Assembly (NCBI GenBank): GCA_015661555.1
Contig: DQVW01000044.1
Span: forward strand, 1-26,749
DNA: 26,749 nucleotides
Reading direction: 5' to 3'
Source of the DNA: Methanothermococcus okinawensis
Lineage (GTDB): Archaea; AGJL01; Methanococci; Methanococcales; Methanococcaceae
Shown one piece after another: positions 16,974 to 25,590 of this stretch (the first letter of the stretch is position 1; every line of letters begins with the position of its first letter). A program made the position numbers and the translations under genes. The notes under the pieces were generated by a model. That model was not told the origin of the DNA. It saw only the letters and a list, made by a program, of their open reading frames with translations, and ran no database searches.

Positions 16974-17522
16974 TTATCTCTCTAAAATAGCGTCGATTAA
17001 GTCAATTAAAATCTCTGTAAATTCCAGACTTCTCCTGTAAATTCTCTCTGATAATCCCTCTACTCCAAAATCTAAATTCTCAGGTTCCATACCCACTATA
17101 AATATTTCACTATCTAGATATCGCCTTAAGTATTTAACTATTACGTTAAGTGGCAGGGTATGGGTTGAAAACCCCACTCCACCTATATCTTCCACGTCTA
17201 TCAACTTTACAGTTCCAGGTCTCTCTCCCATCATTGCACAGTCAACTATAACTATCTTATCTGGTCTCTCCTCCTTGAGGATATCTGTAAAGTTTTCAGG
17301 AACAGTCCCACAGTTTATAAGGATTACCCTGTTGGAGATGTTATTTACCTCCCTGTCTATATTTAATTTTTGTTCAGGATACCTGTCTCTGTAGTGTCTC
17401 ACCACATTTCTCACTATAAACACTCCTAAACCGTCATCCCCCCTTAGGGGATTGCCTATTCCTAAAACTGCCAACTTTTTACAGTCCCTTAAGTGCTCTT
17501 TTAGGACATCTAGATCATTCAA
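16974..17522 (-). CDS. hycI: Hydrogenase maturation protease (HycI/HyaD family)
   Basis: This endopeptidase removes the C-terminal tail of a [NiFe] hydrogenase large subunit after nickel insertion. The N-terminal strand with VLGIGNPLRGDDGLG is the family hallmark; the Asp in RGDDG senses nickel. The second acidic residue is in IVIVDCAMMGE, and the metal-binding His is in STHTLPL. The length of 182 residues includes a slightly longer insert than the bacterial enzymes. The start appears to be TTG at 17522, with a strong GGTGGTGA at 17534-17527 and no in-frame ATG nearby. It is divergent from ehbE, which suggests it matures the Ehb large subunit, though that subunit is encoded elsewhere and other hydrogenases are possible clients. 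The gene symbol follows archaeal convention. Confidence 0.9.
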   Translation of the reverse strand: MNDLDVLKEHLRDCKKLAVLGIGNPLRGDDGLGVFIVRNVVRHYRDRYPEQKLNIDREVNNISNRVILINCGTVPENFTDILKEERPDKIVIVDCAMMGERPGTVKLIDVEDIGGVGFSTHTLPLNVIVKYLRRYLDSEIFIVGMEPENLDFGVEGLSERIYRRSLEFTEILIDLIDAILER

Positions 17523-17550
17523 GGTTTCACCACCTTATTAGCAATTGTCC

Positions 17551-17561
17551 CTTATATAATT
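17551..17561 (-). promoter_or_regulatory. Probable TATA box of the hydrogenase protease/lonB/rpl10e cluster
   Basis: On the minus strand the sequence reads AATTATATAAG, 29 bases or more upstream of the TTG start at 17522. The spacing would leave a short leader containing GGTGGTGA. Confidence 0.5.
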
Positions 17562-17582
17562 TATCATTATAATTAATGACAA

Positions 17583-17591
17583 ATTATAAAT
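17583..17591 (+). promoter_or_regulatory. Probable TATA box of the ehb operon
   Basis: ATTATAAAT, preceded by AA that could be part of a BRE, lies 37-45 bases before the ehbE ATG. Transcription would start near 17610, leaving a leader of roughly 15-20 bases. Confidence 0.55.
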
Positions 17592-17609
17592 AGTAGAGGT
17601 TATAGATCC

Positions 17610-17622
17610 CACCTCCTAGGTG
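17610..17622 (+). promoter_or_regulatory. Short inverted repeat covering the ehbE ribosome site
   Basis: CACCT (17610-17614) can pair with AGGTG (17618-17622), which is the ehbE Shine-Dalgarno sequence 5 nt before the ATG at 17628. Whether it forms depends on where transcription starts, and a 5-bp stem is weak at high temperature. Confidence 0.3.
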
Positions 17623-17627
17623 AAATT

Positions 17628-17987
17628 ATGGACCTACAACTGGCATCCTTTATAACTGCAGGGGCTCTAGTTGTACTGGGATTGTACGGCTTTTTCTTTG
17701 TGGACAATGTAATCAAGAAGATTATAGCCCTCTCTATTATCAGTAGCGGTGTCAACCTTACATTAGTGGCAATGGGATACAGGGAGGGGGGATACGTCCC
17801 CATATACATACCTACTGTGGAGTTCCAGGTATTCTCCAAGCATATGGCCTATCCCCTTCCCCAGGCACTTGTTTTAACTAATATAGTTATTGGGGCCTCT
17901 ATGTTGGCTGTGATGCTGGCACTCTCCATCGTTTTCTACAGGAAGTACAGGACATTAAAAACCTCTGTCATTTTAAAGGAGGACTGA
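17628..17987 (+). CDS. ehbE: Energy-converting hydrogenase B subunit E (NuoK/MnhC-like)
   Basis: This is a small membrane subunit of 119 residues with three predicted helices (about 5-27, 31-51 and 80-104), similar to NuoK and MnhC of the complex I/antiporter family. It contributes to the ion-translocating membrane arm of Ehb, which couples ion influx to ferredoxin reduction by H2. AGGTGA precedes the ATG at 17628. It is the first gene of the ehb operon, ten bases ahead of ehbF. A glutamate in the last helices, usual in NuoK, is not obvious, as in other MnhC-like members. The E assignment rests on position before the NuoN-like EhbF and on the fold. Confidence 0.85.
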   Translation: MDLQLASFITAGALVVLGLYGFFFVDNVIKKIIALSIISSGVNLTLVAMGYREGGYVPIYIPTVEFQVFSKHMAYPLPQALVLTNIVIGASMLAVMLALSIVFYRKYRTLKTSVILKED

Positions 17988-17997
17988 CGGTGGAAGG

Positions 17998-19446
17998 ATG
18001 AATCTTCTCCCCCTGATAGTGGTAATCCCCCTCCTTATGGCCATAGTTTTTAGTTACATCTATCGAAGTAAATACATTAGACTTCTAACACTTTTAATGG
18101 CCCTTGTCCTCCTTGTACTCCCCCTCCTTGGACTCTACGGTCCCTACTTCTTCGGGGGACATGGTGTGGTGTACATAGAGGGTATGCCCTTTGTATCTGG
18201 GATCCTCTACACCTTAAATCCCCTGAAGGAGACGTTAATATTTACCCTTATGTTGATAGGTGTCCTGGTGCTTATAATATCAACCAGGGAGGAGAGGTTA
18301 AGTGGAACCTTTACTGCCCTGGTGTTGATGGGGCTTGCAAGTGTCTCTGCAGTGATCCTAACTGAGGATCTCTTTAACCTCTACGTATTCTACGAGATCG
18401 CTGCCATTACACAGGCAGGTTTAGTAATCTTGGCTGGTAGGGAGGAGGCATACAGGTCCGCCTTTAGATACCTCCTAGTAGGAACCATGGCTGGATCCAT
18501 ACTACTGTTAGGGGTAGGTCTCCTACTCTCTGCAACTGGCTCCCTGAATATAGTGGATATGGGGAGGTATCTAGCCCTTAAACCCTTAACCCCTACGGTG
18601 TACGGGGCTCTCCTGATGCTGATAGTAGGTTTGGCCTATGGTGGAGGCCTTCCCCCTTTCCATACCTTAAAGGTGGATCTCTACTCCAGGACTAAGCCCT
18701 TCGTGGCTGCCATACTTCAAACCTACTCAAAATTCATACTTATTGCACTAATGCTGGTGATACTGAAGTTATTTGGAGGCCTCCCAATCTTCAACACCAC
18801 CCGTGGGGTATTGATAGCACTCTCTGTATTTGCCATGGTATTTGGGACAGTTATGGCCCTACTTCAGGATGATTACAGGAGACTCCTGGCCTACCACACT
18901 GTAAGTCAGGGGGGATACGTTGCACTGGGACTGGCCCTTGGAACACCTCTAGGTATTGTGGCTGGGATATTCCATGGGATAAACCACGCCCTTTATAAGA
19001 GTGCCCTCTTTATCGGGGCCCATATTGTTGAGAAGATAAAATCTCCCTATATGAGGGAGGTTGGGGGACTCCTCCTAGCCATGCCCACAGTAACTTTTCT
19101 TATACTATGTGCCAAGTTGGCAAGTATTGGGATCCCCCCCTTCAACGGTTTTCAAAGTAAGTTACTACTTGCAGAGGCTGTGATGAGTGCAGATATGCCA
19201 GAACTTGTAATCCTCATGTTGATTGTTAGTATAGGTACCTTCCTCTATATGATGAAGGCCTTCTATCTCATATTCCTAAAACCCTGTAGTGAGGAGCAAC
19301 TTAGGGAGTATAGAGAGGTTAGGATTTCAAAGTACCATATCTTCTCCTTAGGGTTGTTGGTGTTACTCTGCATAGTCCTAGGCCTCTATCCAGATATGGT
19401 ATTAGATAGGCTCCTCCCCCTAGGAGAGGAGATTGCTATAGAATAA
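17998..19446 (+). CDS. ehbF: Energy-converting hydrogenase B subunit F (NuoN/MnhD-like antiporter)
   Basis: This is a large antiporter-like membrane subunit of 482 residues and about 14 helices, similar to NuoL/M/N and MnhD. The conserved core includes FNLYVFYEIAAITQAGLVIL with the membrane Glu, LPPFHTLKVDLYSRTKPFV, and LLAYHTVSQGGYVALGLALG with nearby LQDDYRR. IFHGINHALYKSALFI carries the functional Lys and His, and LASIGIPPFNGFQSK is typical of the family. It is the main ion pump of Ehb. GGTGG lies close to the ATG at 17998, only ten bases after ehbE. ehbG follows after 14 bases. Confidence 0.93.
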   Translation: MNLLPLIVVIPLLMAIVFSYIYRSKYIRLLTLLMALVLLVLPLLGLYGPYFFGGHGVVYIEGMPFVSGILYTLNPLKETLIFTLMLIGVLVLIISTREERLSGTFTALVLMGLASVSAVILTEDLFNLYVFYEIAAITQAGLVILAGREEAYRSAFRYLLVGTMAGSILLLGVGLLLSATGSLNIVDMGRYLALKPLTPTVYGALLMLIVGLAYGGGLPPFHTLKVDLYSRTKPFVAAILQTYSKFILIALMLVILKLFGGLPIFNTTRGVLIALSVFAMVFGTVMALLQDDYRRLLAYHTVSQGGYVALGLALGTPLGIVAGIFHGINHALYKSALFIGAHIVEKIKSPYMREVGGLLLAMPTVTFLILCAKLASIGIPPFNGFQSKLLLAEAVMSADMPELVILMLIVSIGTFLYMMKAFYLIFLKPCSEEQLREYREVRISKYHIFSLGLLVLLCIVLGLYPDMVLDRLLPLGEEIAIE

Positions 19447-19460
19447 TTGTAGGGATTGTT

Positions 19461-19775
19461 ATGGACTATGACAGGTTTAAAAAAGAGATGGAGAGGGAAG
19501 GTAGTGGAGACAGTGTATCTGTAGGTGCAGGTTTAACTGGGGAGCTTATACTCTACAGTTTTCTAGTTACGGGGCTCTTTCTTCTCTCTAGGATATTTGG
19601 TAAGGTACTTCTCGCCACAGTGGGAATACTTGCCATAGGTATTGGATTACACATGATGCCCATGGTCTTTAGATTTAAGAGGGAGAACTCAAATCATATA
19701 GTCCTTCAACTCTTCTGGATCTCCATATTCCTGGGAGCCATATCCATGATAATATTCATTGCAGGTTCTCGGTGA
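19461..19775 (+). CDS. ehbG: Energy-converting hydrogenase B subunit G
   Basis: This is a small membrane protein of 104 residues. A hydrophilic N-terminus (about residues 1-22) is followed by three helices near 26-43, 46-64 and 80-101. I know no separate activity for it; it is assigned by its place between ehbF and ehbHI and by its size, both matching Methanococcales ehb clusters. AGGGATTG precedes the ATG. The 3' end is 4 bases from the next start. Confidence 0.8.
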   Translation: MDYDRFKKEMEREGSGDSVSVGAGLTGELILYSFLVTGLFLLSRIFGKVLLATVGILAIGIGLHMMPMVFRFKRENSNHIVLQLFWISIFLGAISMIIFIAGSR

Positions 19776-19779
19776 TGTT

Positions 19780-20547
19780 ATGAAAATCACTATAACCAGG
19801 GAGATTGCAGTTTCCCTCTCTTTTCTCCTCTTTGGTGCAGGGGTGTTCTACTCTATCTACAGTATAGAGGTAGTTGAAGGTGTAAATGCCCTGTACACCC
19901 AGGTGATGATAGTACCCAACTTTGTAACTGCTGTCCTCTTCGATTGGAGGGGATTTGATACCCTTGGAGAGTGTCTAATTCTCATAACTTCAGTACTGGT
20001 CACTGGGATGGTCTTTGGAAAGGGGCTGTTTAACTGGGATTTCCTCAGGGAGGTATACAGAGAGGAGGATGGTAAAGATGTGGACCTAGGATTTACCCCT
20101 ATAATTAAGGTCCTGGCAGTGCCTATGGCAGTGTTACTTATGGTTTTAGGAGTTGTGGTTATACTTGGAGGACATATTACACCTGGGGGTGGATTTCAGG
20201 GAGGTGCCCTAATATCTGCAGCCTATGTATTAGCCATGGTAGCCTTTGGCAGGGGGAGATGTCCAGTAAGATTTACCCATAGATTTCTAGAGTCTTTAGA
20301 GAGTTTTGGAGCCCTTCTATTTCTCATCCTGGGATTAATAGGTATGATCCTCTCAGGTTACTACCTCTTTAACATCAGGGAGATTTACGGTATACCCCTC
20401 TTCCCCTCCCCTCCAGGGATTGGGGACGTAGGTATCATCCCCTACTTAAATATTGGGGTAGGTTTGAAGGTACTTGCCGGACTTTCCACCATAACCACCC
20501 TACTTGTCTCCCATAGGATAGTCTCCAAAAACATAGGGAGAGGATAG
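19780..20547 (+). CDS. ehbHI: Energy-converting hydrogenase B subunits H and I as one protein (MnhA C-terminal-like plus MnhB-like)
   Basis: Two parts can be seen. The N-terminal part has two or three helices and NFVTAVLFDWRGFDTLGE, like the C-terminal region of MnhA/MrpA or Mbh subunits (DUF4040 type). The C-terminal part has GGHITPGGGFQGGALIS, the clear MnhB signature, plus about four more helices. In some methanogens these are separate ehbH and ehbI genes; here one frame covers both, as expected for the Methanococcales form. An in-frame TTG at 19759 extends the frame, but GGTGAT sits just before the ATG at 19780, which I chose. The product is part of the ion-translocating membrane arm. Confidence 0.85.
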   Translation: MKITITREIAVSLSFLLFGAGVFYSIYSIEVVEGVNALYTQVMIVPNFVTAVLFDWRGFDTLGECLILITSVLVTGMVFGKGLFNWDFLREVYREEDGKDVDLGFTPIIKVLAVPMAVLLMVLGVVVILGGHITPGGGFQGGALISAAYVLAMVAFGRGRCPVRFTHRFLESLESFGALLFLILGLIGMILSGYYLFNIREIYGIPLFPSPPGIGDVGIIPYLNIGVGLKVLAGLSTITTLLVSHRIVSKNIGRG

Positions 20548-20549
20548 AT

Positions 20550-20780
20550 GTGATAGAGTACCTCTTTCTACCCTTCATAGGTATGATATTGGGGTTTATC
20601 CTAGGTAGAAGGATAAGTATAAGGTTAAATCTCTGGTTTTATCTCCCTGTGGGGGTAATTGTTGGATACCTCCTAGGACCCCTGCCCTACTACAACTTCC
20701 CCCTATCCTACTCCTTTTTCTTTACCCTGATAGGACTTCTACTTGGTAATTTAACTGTGAGAGAGAAGGGATCTCCATGA
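20550..20780 (+). CDS. ehbJ: Energy-converting hydrogenase B subunit J
   Basis: This is a membrane protein of 76 residues with three short hydrophobic segments and Arg-rich turns (LGRRISIRL). The likely start is GTG at 20550, with GGGAGAGGA just upstream, 2 bases after the ehbHI stop. It is assigned by position and size. Its stop overlaps the start of ehbK (ATGA), so the two are translationally coupled. Confidence 0.75.
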   Translation: MIEYLFLPFIGMILGFILGRRISIRLNLWFYLPVGVIVGYLLGPLPYYNFPLSYSFFFTLIGLLLGNLTVREKGSP

Positions 20781-22216
20781 TAATCACAGATGTATTTCGA
20801 TGTTCCCTGGATGAAAGATGTACAGGGGGTTCCAATACCCCTCTCTGTGTCAAGGTATGTCCAACTGGAGCTGTTGTTATAATAGAGGGTAAGTCCTACT
20901 CCTGTATAACCTGTGGCGCCTGTGCAAGGGGGTGTCCAAATAAGGCTATTAAAAAGAACAGATTTGGAGGCTACTACGTAGATAGGAGAAGATGCAACGG
21001 ATGTGGAACCTGCGAGATCCTCTGTCCCATAGGTATAATAAGGATAGAGAGAGAGGAGAGGGTAATTAACAACAGGAAAAAGGTGGTAGCCTATCCCAGA
21101 GGTATCTGTGTAATGTGTGGTCTATGTGTAGAGGCATGTCCCCATGGTGCCAGGAGATTCTTCTACACCAGGGATCTAAAGGATAGAAAGAACAGGGCAC
21201 TTCTAGATAGATATGTCCAGATACTTGAGAGAATTGGAAAGAGGGAGAGAATACCTGTAGAGAAGAAGGAGGAGGTAAAACCTAAGAGATCCCCTGACTT
21301 TAGAACCTCCATATATATAGATAGGGACCTCTGTAAGGGTTGTGGCAGATGTATCTACCTCTGCCCCAGGGAGACTATTTTAAGTGAAGATGTCCAGGGC
21401 TGTACCAGGTGTAATATATGTGGGGATGTATGTCCAAAGGATGCCATATCTGAAGGTGAGGTGGAGGAGGAGAGATGTGTCCTATGTGGCAACTGTATAG
21501 AGAGATGTCCCAGGGGAGTTCTGAGGATAGAGAACTTCAAGCTAGTCAAGATTAAGGGGGATGAGAGAGTTACTCCAAGGAGGTACTGTATAAGCTGTGG
21601 ACTATGTGCAGACAACTGTCCAAGAGGGGCCTTAAGAATCAGGGACGGCAGCATCCTCTACGACCCAGGTATATGCAGCCTATGTGAGAGCTGTGTAAAG
21701 GTATGTCCCCAGGAGGTTAGAAGAAGGAGGGGGAATAAAATCACTGGAGCCTGTGCCCTCTGTGAACTCTGTATAGGGGAATGTCCAGAGGATGCCATAT
21801 CTGTTAAAAAGGTTGAAAAGTTCCAGGTTATCAGAGATGAGAGATGTATAACCTGTGGTACCTGTGCAGAGGTATGTCCAGTGGATGCTATAACTGTAAA
21901 GGTTAAACTTGGGAAGAGGGGAGAGGTGCTCTTTAACGAGAACTGTGTAATGTGCGAGAAATGTGCAATTCACTGTCCAAGGGACGTTATCCCAAACACC
22001 ACAGGTTATAAAAAAGTTGTGGACAGGGAGAACTCCTATATCTGGACAGACTTTGACCTCTGTATTAAATGTGGCCTATGTAACAGGATATGTCCAGTGG
22101 ATGCCATAGATATGGGGGAGGTGGAAGTAGAGAGGTGTGAGTACTGCTCCGCCTGTGCAAATATATGCCCTACCAATGCAATCAATATCTACAGGACCTG
22201 GATTAAGAAGGTGTAA
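20777..22216 (+). CDS. ehbK: Energy-converting hydrogenase B polyferredoxin subunit K
   Basis: This is a polyferredoxin of 479 residues. I count 13 regular CxxCxxCxxxCP motifs, for example CITCGACARGCP, CKGCGRCIYLCP, CVLCGNCIERCP and CEYCSACANICP. An extra N-terminal Cys set precedes them, C-x5-C with CVKVCP, that resembles an incomplete or atypical cluster site. It could hold 13 or 14 [4Fe-4S] clusters. It is thought to wire electrons between the hydrogenase small subunit and ferredoxin or other partners. There are no membrane segments. The ATG overlaps the ehbJ stop and ehbL starts 2 bases after its stop. Confidence 0.92.
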   Translation: MIITDVFRCSLDERCTGGSNTPLCVKVCPTGAVVIIEGKSYSCITCGACARGCPNKAIKKNRFGGYYVDRRRCNGCGTCEILCPIGIIRIEREERVINNRKKVVAYPRGICVMCGLCVEACPHGARRFFYTRDLKDRKNRALLDRYVQILERIGKRERIPVEKKEEVKPKRSPDFRTSIYIDRDLCKGCGRCIYLCPRETILSEDVQGCTRCNICGDVCPKDAISEGEVEEERCVLCGNCIERCPRGVLRIENFKLVKIKGDERVTPRRYCISCGLCADNCPRGALRIRDGSILYDPGICSLCESCVKVCPQEVRRRRGNKITGACALCELCIGECPEDAISVKKVEKFQVIRDERCITCGTCAEVCPVDAITVKVKLGKRGEVLFNENCVMCEKCAIHCPRDVIPNTTGYKKVVDRENSYIWTDFDLCIKCGLCNRICPVDAIDMGEVEVERCEYCSACANICPTNAINIYRTWIKKV

Positions 22217-22218
22217 CT

Positions 22219-22719
22219 ATGGATCAATCCCTTAAAAACCTGGCCAAATTGGTGATCCTGGGGGCCTACAAGAATATAGAGAGGATACTCCTAGGTACAG
22301 GTACCTACACCTCAAGGGAGATGAGGGAGGAGATACTCTCAGGTGTGAAACTTCCAAAAACTATTTTAGAGGATCTCTGTATTGGATGTGGAGGATGTGC
22401 CAACGCCTGTCCAACAGGATGTATCCAGATGGAGAAGATTGAACCTGTTAAGTTAACTGAGAACTACGTAAAAGATAGCATACCTGTCATGGACCTTACA
22501 AAGTGTATATACTGTCTCTACTGTCATGACTTCTGCCCAGTTTTCTCCATATTTAACGAGATATCTCCTATACATCCAAGGGACGTGGGAGAGGAATACG
22601 TGGAAATAGATCTCTCCAAGCTCTTTGAGAAACCTGTGGATATCCCTGAGAGCCAGTTGAAGAAGATAGCCAGTATACTCTCTATAAACCTTAGAAAGTT
22701 GATGAAGAGAGGGAAATAA
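22219..22719 (+). CDS. ehbL: Energy-converting hydrogenase B ferredoxin-like subunit L
   Basis: The protein has 166 residues with two [4Fe-4S] motifs: [12 protein letters not shown] (Cys 54, 57, 60, 64) and [12 protein letters not shown] (Cys 96, 99, 102, 106). This resembles the NuoI/HycF/MbhN type ferredoxin arm of complex I-like hydrogenases. It passes electrons from the hydrogenase module towards ferredoxin. The gap to the ehbK stop is 2 bases. The start of ehbM follows within 1 base. Confidence 0.9.
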   Translation: MDQSLKNLAKLVILGAYKNIERILLGTGTYTSREMREEILSGVKLPKTILEDLCIGCGGCANACPTGCIQMEKIEPVKLTENYVKDSIPVMDLTKCIYCLYCHDFCPVFSIFNEISPIHPRDVGEEYVEIDLSKLFEKPVDIPESQLKKIASILSINLRKLMKRGK

Positions 22720-22720
22720 C

Positions 22721-23164
22721 ATGATTAAGGAGTATGCAAGGAAAAGGTGTATCCATGTTATGTTGGCCTATACAGGGGGATGTAACGGTTGTGATATCGA
22801 GGCAGTGAATTGTTTCCTCTCCCCCTACTATGACGCCGAGCAGTACAACGTCTTTCTCACCTGGAATCCTAGAGAGGCTGATATACTACTTGTAAGTGGC
22901 TGTGTTACCAGGGTTATGAAGGAACCCCTGAAGAAGATATACGAAAGTATTCCAGAGCCAAAGGCTGTAGTTTCCATAGGCTGCTGTGCCCTGATGGGAG
23001 GGGTTTATGGAAATATAGGGGGTTATCTAGGCACCTCAGATTTTATTGAGGGTCCTGTGGATAGAATTATCCCCGTGGATGTCAAGGTACCTGGATGTCC
23101 ACCGAGACCTGAGGATATTATAGAGGGTATAATGAAGGCTGTCCCAAAGATACTGAAAGGATAG
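22721..23164 (+). CDS. ehbM: Energy-converting hydrogenase B small subunit M (NuoB-like)
   Basis: This is the [NiFe]-hydrogenase small subunit of the group 4 (NuoB/HycG) kind, carrying the single proximal [4Fe-4S] cluster. The candidate ligands are C21 and C24 in [10 protein letters not shown]88 or C89 in IGCCALMGG, and C126 in [18 protein letters not shown] is also family-typical. The length of 147 residues is the group 4 norm. GAGGG lies about 8 nt before the ATG. Its partner large subunit is missing from this window. Confidence 0.94.
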   Translation: MIKEYARKRCIHVMLAYTGGCNGCDIEAVNCFLSPYYDAEQYNVFLTWNPREADILLVSGCVTRVMKEPLKKIYESIPEPKAVVSIGCCALMGGVYGNIGGYLGTSDFIEGPVDRIIPVDVKVPGCPPRPEDIIEGIMKAVPKILKG

Positions 23165-23180
23165 TGAAGAAGGTGTGTTC

Positions 23181-24155
23181 ATGACACTTTTGGAATTGCT
23201 ACTCTCCGTAGTGGGTATTCCCCTTATAGCCTTTGCAGTCTCCACAGTGATCCCTGGAATACAGAGGAAGGTTCAGGCGAGGATTCAGAGAAGGATAGGC
23301 CCCTCCATCTTGACACCTGGTTTATGGGCACTCTTTAAATTTCTGGCAAAGGAGGTAAAGAGACCCTTCAGTGAGATGCCTAGGTTGTACAACTTGTTAA
23401 CAGTACTTGGTTTCCTAGTACTGTGGATTATACTGGCCTCCACTACAGTACCCTCTATACATGTGGTCTCAAACATAGTGTTTATTACAGGTCTCCTGAA
23501 GGTTAAGGAGATGATATACCTTATCATGGGATCCCTTAGTAACTCCATCATGGGAGTTAGGATGCCTATCCCAGATATCTGTAGAGGTAGTGATTTTAAA
23601 GAGGTGTTGAGACTCTCCCTTGAGCAACTTGGTGCACTTAGGGCCTATAAGTTAATTACTGTGGGATCCTTCCCCCTCTATATAGGTCTGGCACTTCCCT
23701 TTATCGCCAGGAAGAGTATATTCCTGGAGAGTGTAGTTGGAGATAACTTTCTATTCACCCTTCCAGGTATCTTTGGAGCTATAGCATACTTTATAGGCTA
23801 CCTTGTACTAACAGGAGAGTACCCCTTCTCCATAATGCATACAAAGGCTGACGTTATTGAGGGTCCTACCTTGGAGTACTCTGGAAGGTACAGGGCCCTA
23901 TACCTCTCCTTTAAGGAGTTACTGATGATAACACTGGGTAGTCTATTTGCAACACTCTACCTGGGGATATACCCTGATGTAAACAACCCTATAACTATTG
24001 TAATAAACTTTGGAGTAGCAATTATTCTCTCTATTTTAAGTAGTATCCTTGGAGCCTACTCGCCGGTACTAACCTTCAGACAGATCTATCCCATAGCCCT
24101 GTACACTACAGCAGTTGGATTTGTTGGAGTTTTACTTACACTTTTAAGAATCTAA
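23181..24155 (+). CDS. ehbO: Energy-converting hydrogenase B membrane subunit O (NuoH/HycD-like)
   Basis: This is a NuoH/HycD-type membrane subunit with about eight helices in 324 residues. The family segments RKVQARIQRRIGPSI near the start and GEYPFSIMHTKADVIEGPTLEYSG, the acidic loop, identify it. It joins the hydrogenase arm to the membrane arm and takes part in proton or ion coupling. A GTG at 23175 gives a two-residue longer frame, but GAAGGTG is better spaced for the ATG at 23181. It is the last ehb gene; bioA starts 18 bases later. Confidence 0.93.
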   Translation: MTLLELLLSVVGIPLIAFAVSTVIPGIQRKVQARIQRRIGPSILTPGLWALFKFLAKEVKRPFSEMPRLYNLLTVLGFLVLWIILASTTVPSIHVVSNIVFITGLLKVKEMIYLIMGSLSNSIMGVRMPIPDICRGSDFKEVLRLSLEQLGALRAYKLITVGSFPLYIGLALPFIARKSIFLESVVGDNFLFTLPGIFGAIAYFIGYLVLTGEYPFSIMHTKADVIEGPTLEYSGRYRALYLSFKELLMITLGSLFATLYLGIYPDVNNPITIVINFGVAIILSILSSILGAYSPVLTFRQIYPIALYTTAVGFVGVLLTLLRI

Positions 24156-24173
24156 ATTATAAGGGTGAAAGTT

Positions 24174-25577
24174 ATGAGAAGAAATTACACCCCTGAAGAA
24201 CTTGCCCAGTGGGATAAGAAGTATGTATGGCACCCCTACACCCAGATGAAGGAGTACGATCCCCCCTTTAAAAACCTTATAATAGAGAGAGGTGAGGGCA
24301 ACTACCTAATAGACATCCTAGGTAAGAGATACCTAGATGCCGTATCCTCTATATGGTGTAACCTCTTTGGCCACAGTGAGAAGAGGATAATTGAAAGGAT
24401 AAAGGAACAGGCAAATAGGATATGCCACTCTACACTCCTGGGATGTGGTAACGTCCCCTCCATCCTCCTGGCAAAGAAACTTGTGGAGATCACCCCACCC
24501 CATCTAAGCAGGGTGTTCTACTCGGAGGATGGTTCAGAGGCTGTGGAGATTGCCGTCAAGATGGCCTACCAGTACTACCAGTTAAAGGATCCAGAGGAGA
24601 ATAAGAAGAGAACCAAGTTCCTCTCTGTAAAGGAGGGTTACCACGGGGATACCTTTGGAGCCATGAGTGTAGGGGGTAGTGAGCTCTTCCACGGTATATT
24701 TAAACCCCTTCTCTTTAAGGGATACCATGGAAATCCCCCCTACTGCTACAGGTGTAGATACGGCCATAACTTCAGGGATACAGATGAGAGGATGGAGAAG
24801 GGCTGTAGTATGGAGTGTCTCGAAGATATGTTGAAGATACTGGAGGAGAAGAAGGATGAACTGTTCTGTGTAATCCTCGAGGGAGGGGTAATGGGTTCTG
24901 CCGGGATGATACCATTTCCAGAGGGGTTTATAGAGGAGCTGGCAAGGAGATCCAGGGAGGAAGGTATACTGTTTATACTAGATGAGGTGGCAACCTTTGC
25001 AAGACTAGGTAGATACCTATACTCAGAGAGGGAGGAGCTGAGAAGTATCTCTAAGCCTGATATAATAGCCATTGGGAAGGGTATAACTGGAGGTTATCTA
25101 CCTCTGGCAGTTACCATGACAACTGAGGAGATATACAACCAATTCCTAGGGGACTTTGAGGACTTCAGGCAGTTCTTCCATGGACATACCTATACAGGTA
25201 ACCAGTTACTATGTACCTCTGCACTTGCCACCTTGGAGATACTGGAGGAGGAGAACTTCTTCAGAAAGGTAAGAAAGAAGATTGAGATACTTCACAGGGA
25301 GTTGGATAAGTTGAAGGAGTTGAAACATGTTGGAGATGTGAGGAAGAGGGGATTCATGATAGGTATAGAGTTAGTGAAGGATAAGAGGACTAAGGAGCCC
25401 TACCCATACAGGGAGAAGGTGGCCTATAGGGTTGCAGAGAACCTACTTAAAAGGGGTATATATATGAGGCCCATTCTCAACACCTTGATAGTGGTTCCTC
25501 CTCTAACTATTACAGAGGAGGAGATTGAATTCCTCTGTAGAAATCTCTACGAGGCTATTAAGGAGACCCTGGGATAA
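24174..25577 (+). CDS. bioA: Adenosylmethionine-8-amino-7-oxononanoate aminotransferase
   Basis: BioA converts 8-amino-7-oxononanoate (KAPA) to 7,8-diaminopelargonate (DAPA) in biotin synthesis. It is a class III PLP aminotransferase: DAVSSIWCNLFGH near the N-terminus, SEDGSEAVEIAVKMA, EGYHGDTFGAMSVGG, FILDEVATFARLGR with the PLP Asp, and AIGKGITGGYLPLAV with the Schiff-base Lys. WHPYTQM is specific to BioA. The length of 467 residues is somewhat longer than the bacterial form because of a Cys-rich insert (CYRCRYGH with MECLED). GGGTGA is placed for the ATG at 24174 rather than the GTG at 24165. It is linked to the ehb genes by an 18-base gap and to cobY by 13 bases. Confidence 0.95.
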   Translation: MRRNYTPEELAQWDKKYVWHPYTQMKEYDPPFKNLIIERGEGNYLIDILGKRYLDAVSSIWCNLFGHSEKRIIERIKEQANRICHSTLLGCGNVPSILLAKKLVEITPPHLSRVFYSEDGSEAVEIAVKMAYQYYQLKDPEENKKRTKFLSVKEGYHGDTFGAMSVGGSELFHGIFKPLLFKGYHGNPPYCYRCRYGHNFRDTDERMEKGCSMECLEDMLKILEEKKDELFCVILEGGVMGSAGMIPFPEGFIEELARRSREEGILFILDEVATFARLGRYLYSEREELRSISKPDIIAIGKGITGGYLPLAVTMTTEEIYNQFLGDFEDFRQFFHGHTYTGNQLLCTSALATLEILEEENFFRKVRKKIEILHRELDKLKELKHVGDVRKRGFMIGIELVKDKRTKEPYPYREKVAYRVAENLLKRGIYMRPILNTLIVVPPLTITEEEIEFLCRNLYEAIKETLG

Positions 25578-25590
25578 TACAGGTAAAAGT

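Noticed and set aside
21355..21973. Open frames on the minus strand within ehbK
   Set aside because: They arise from the repeated Cys-rich codons of the polyferredoxin and show no start signals or protein-like composition.
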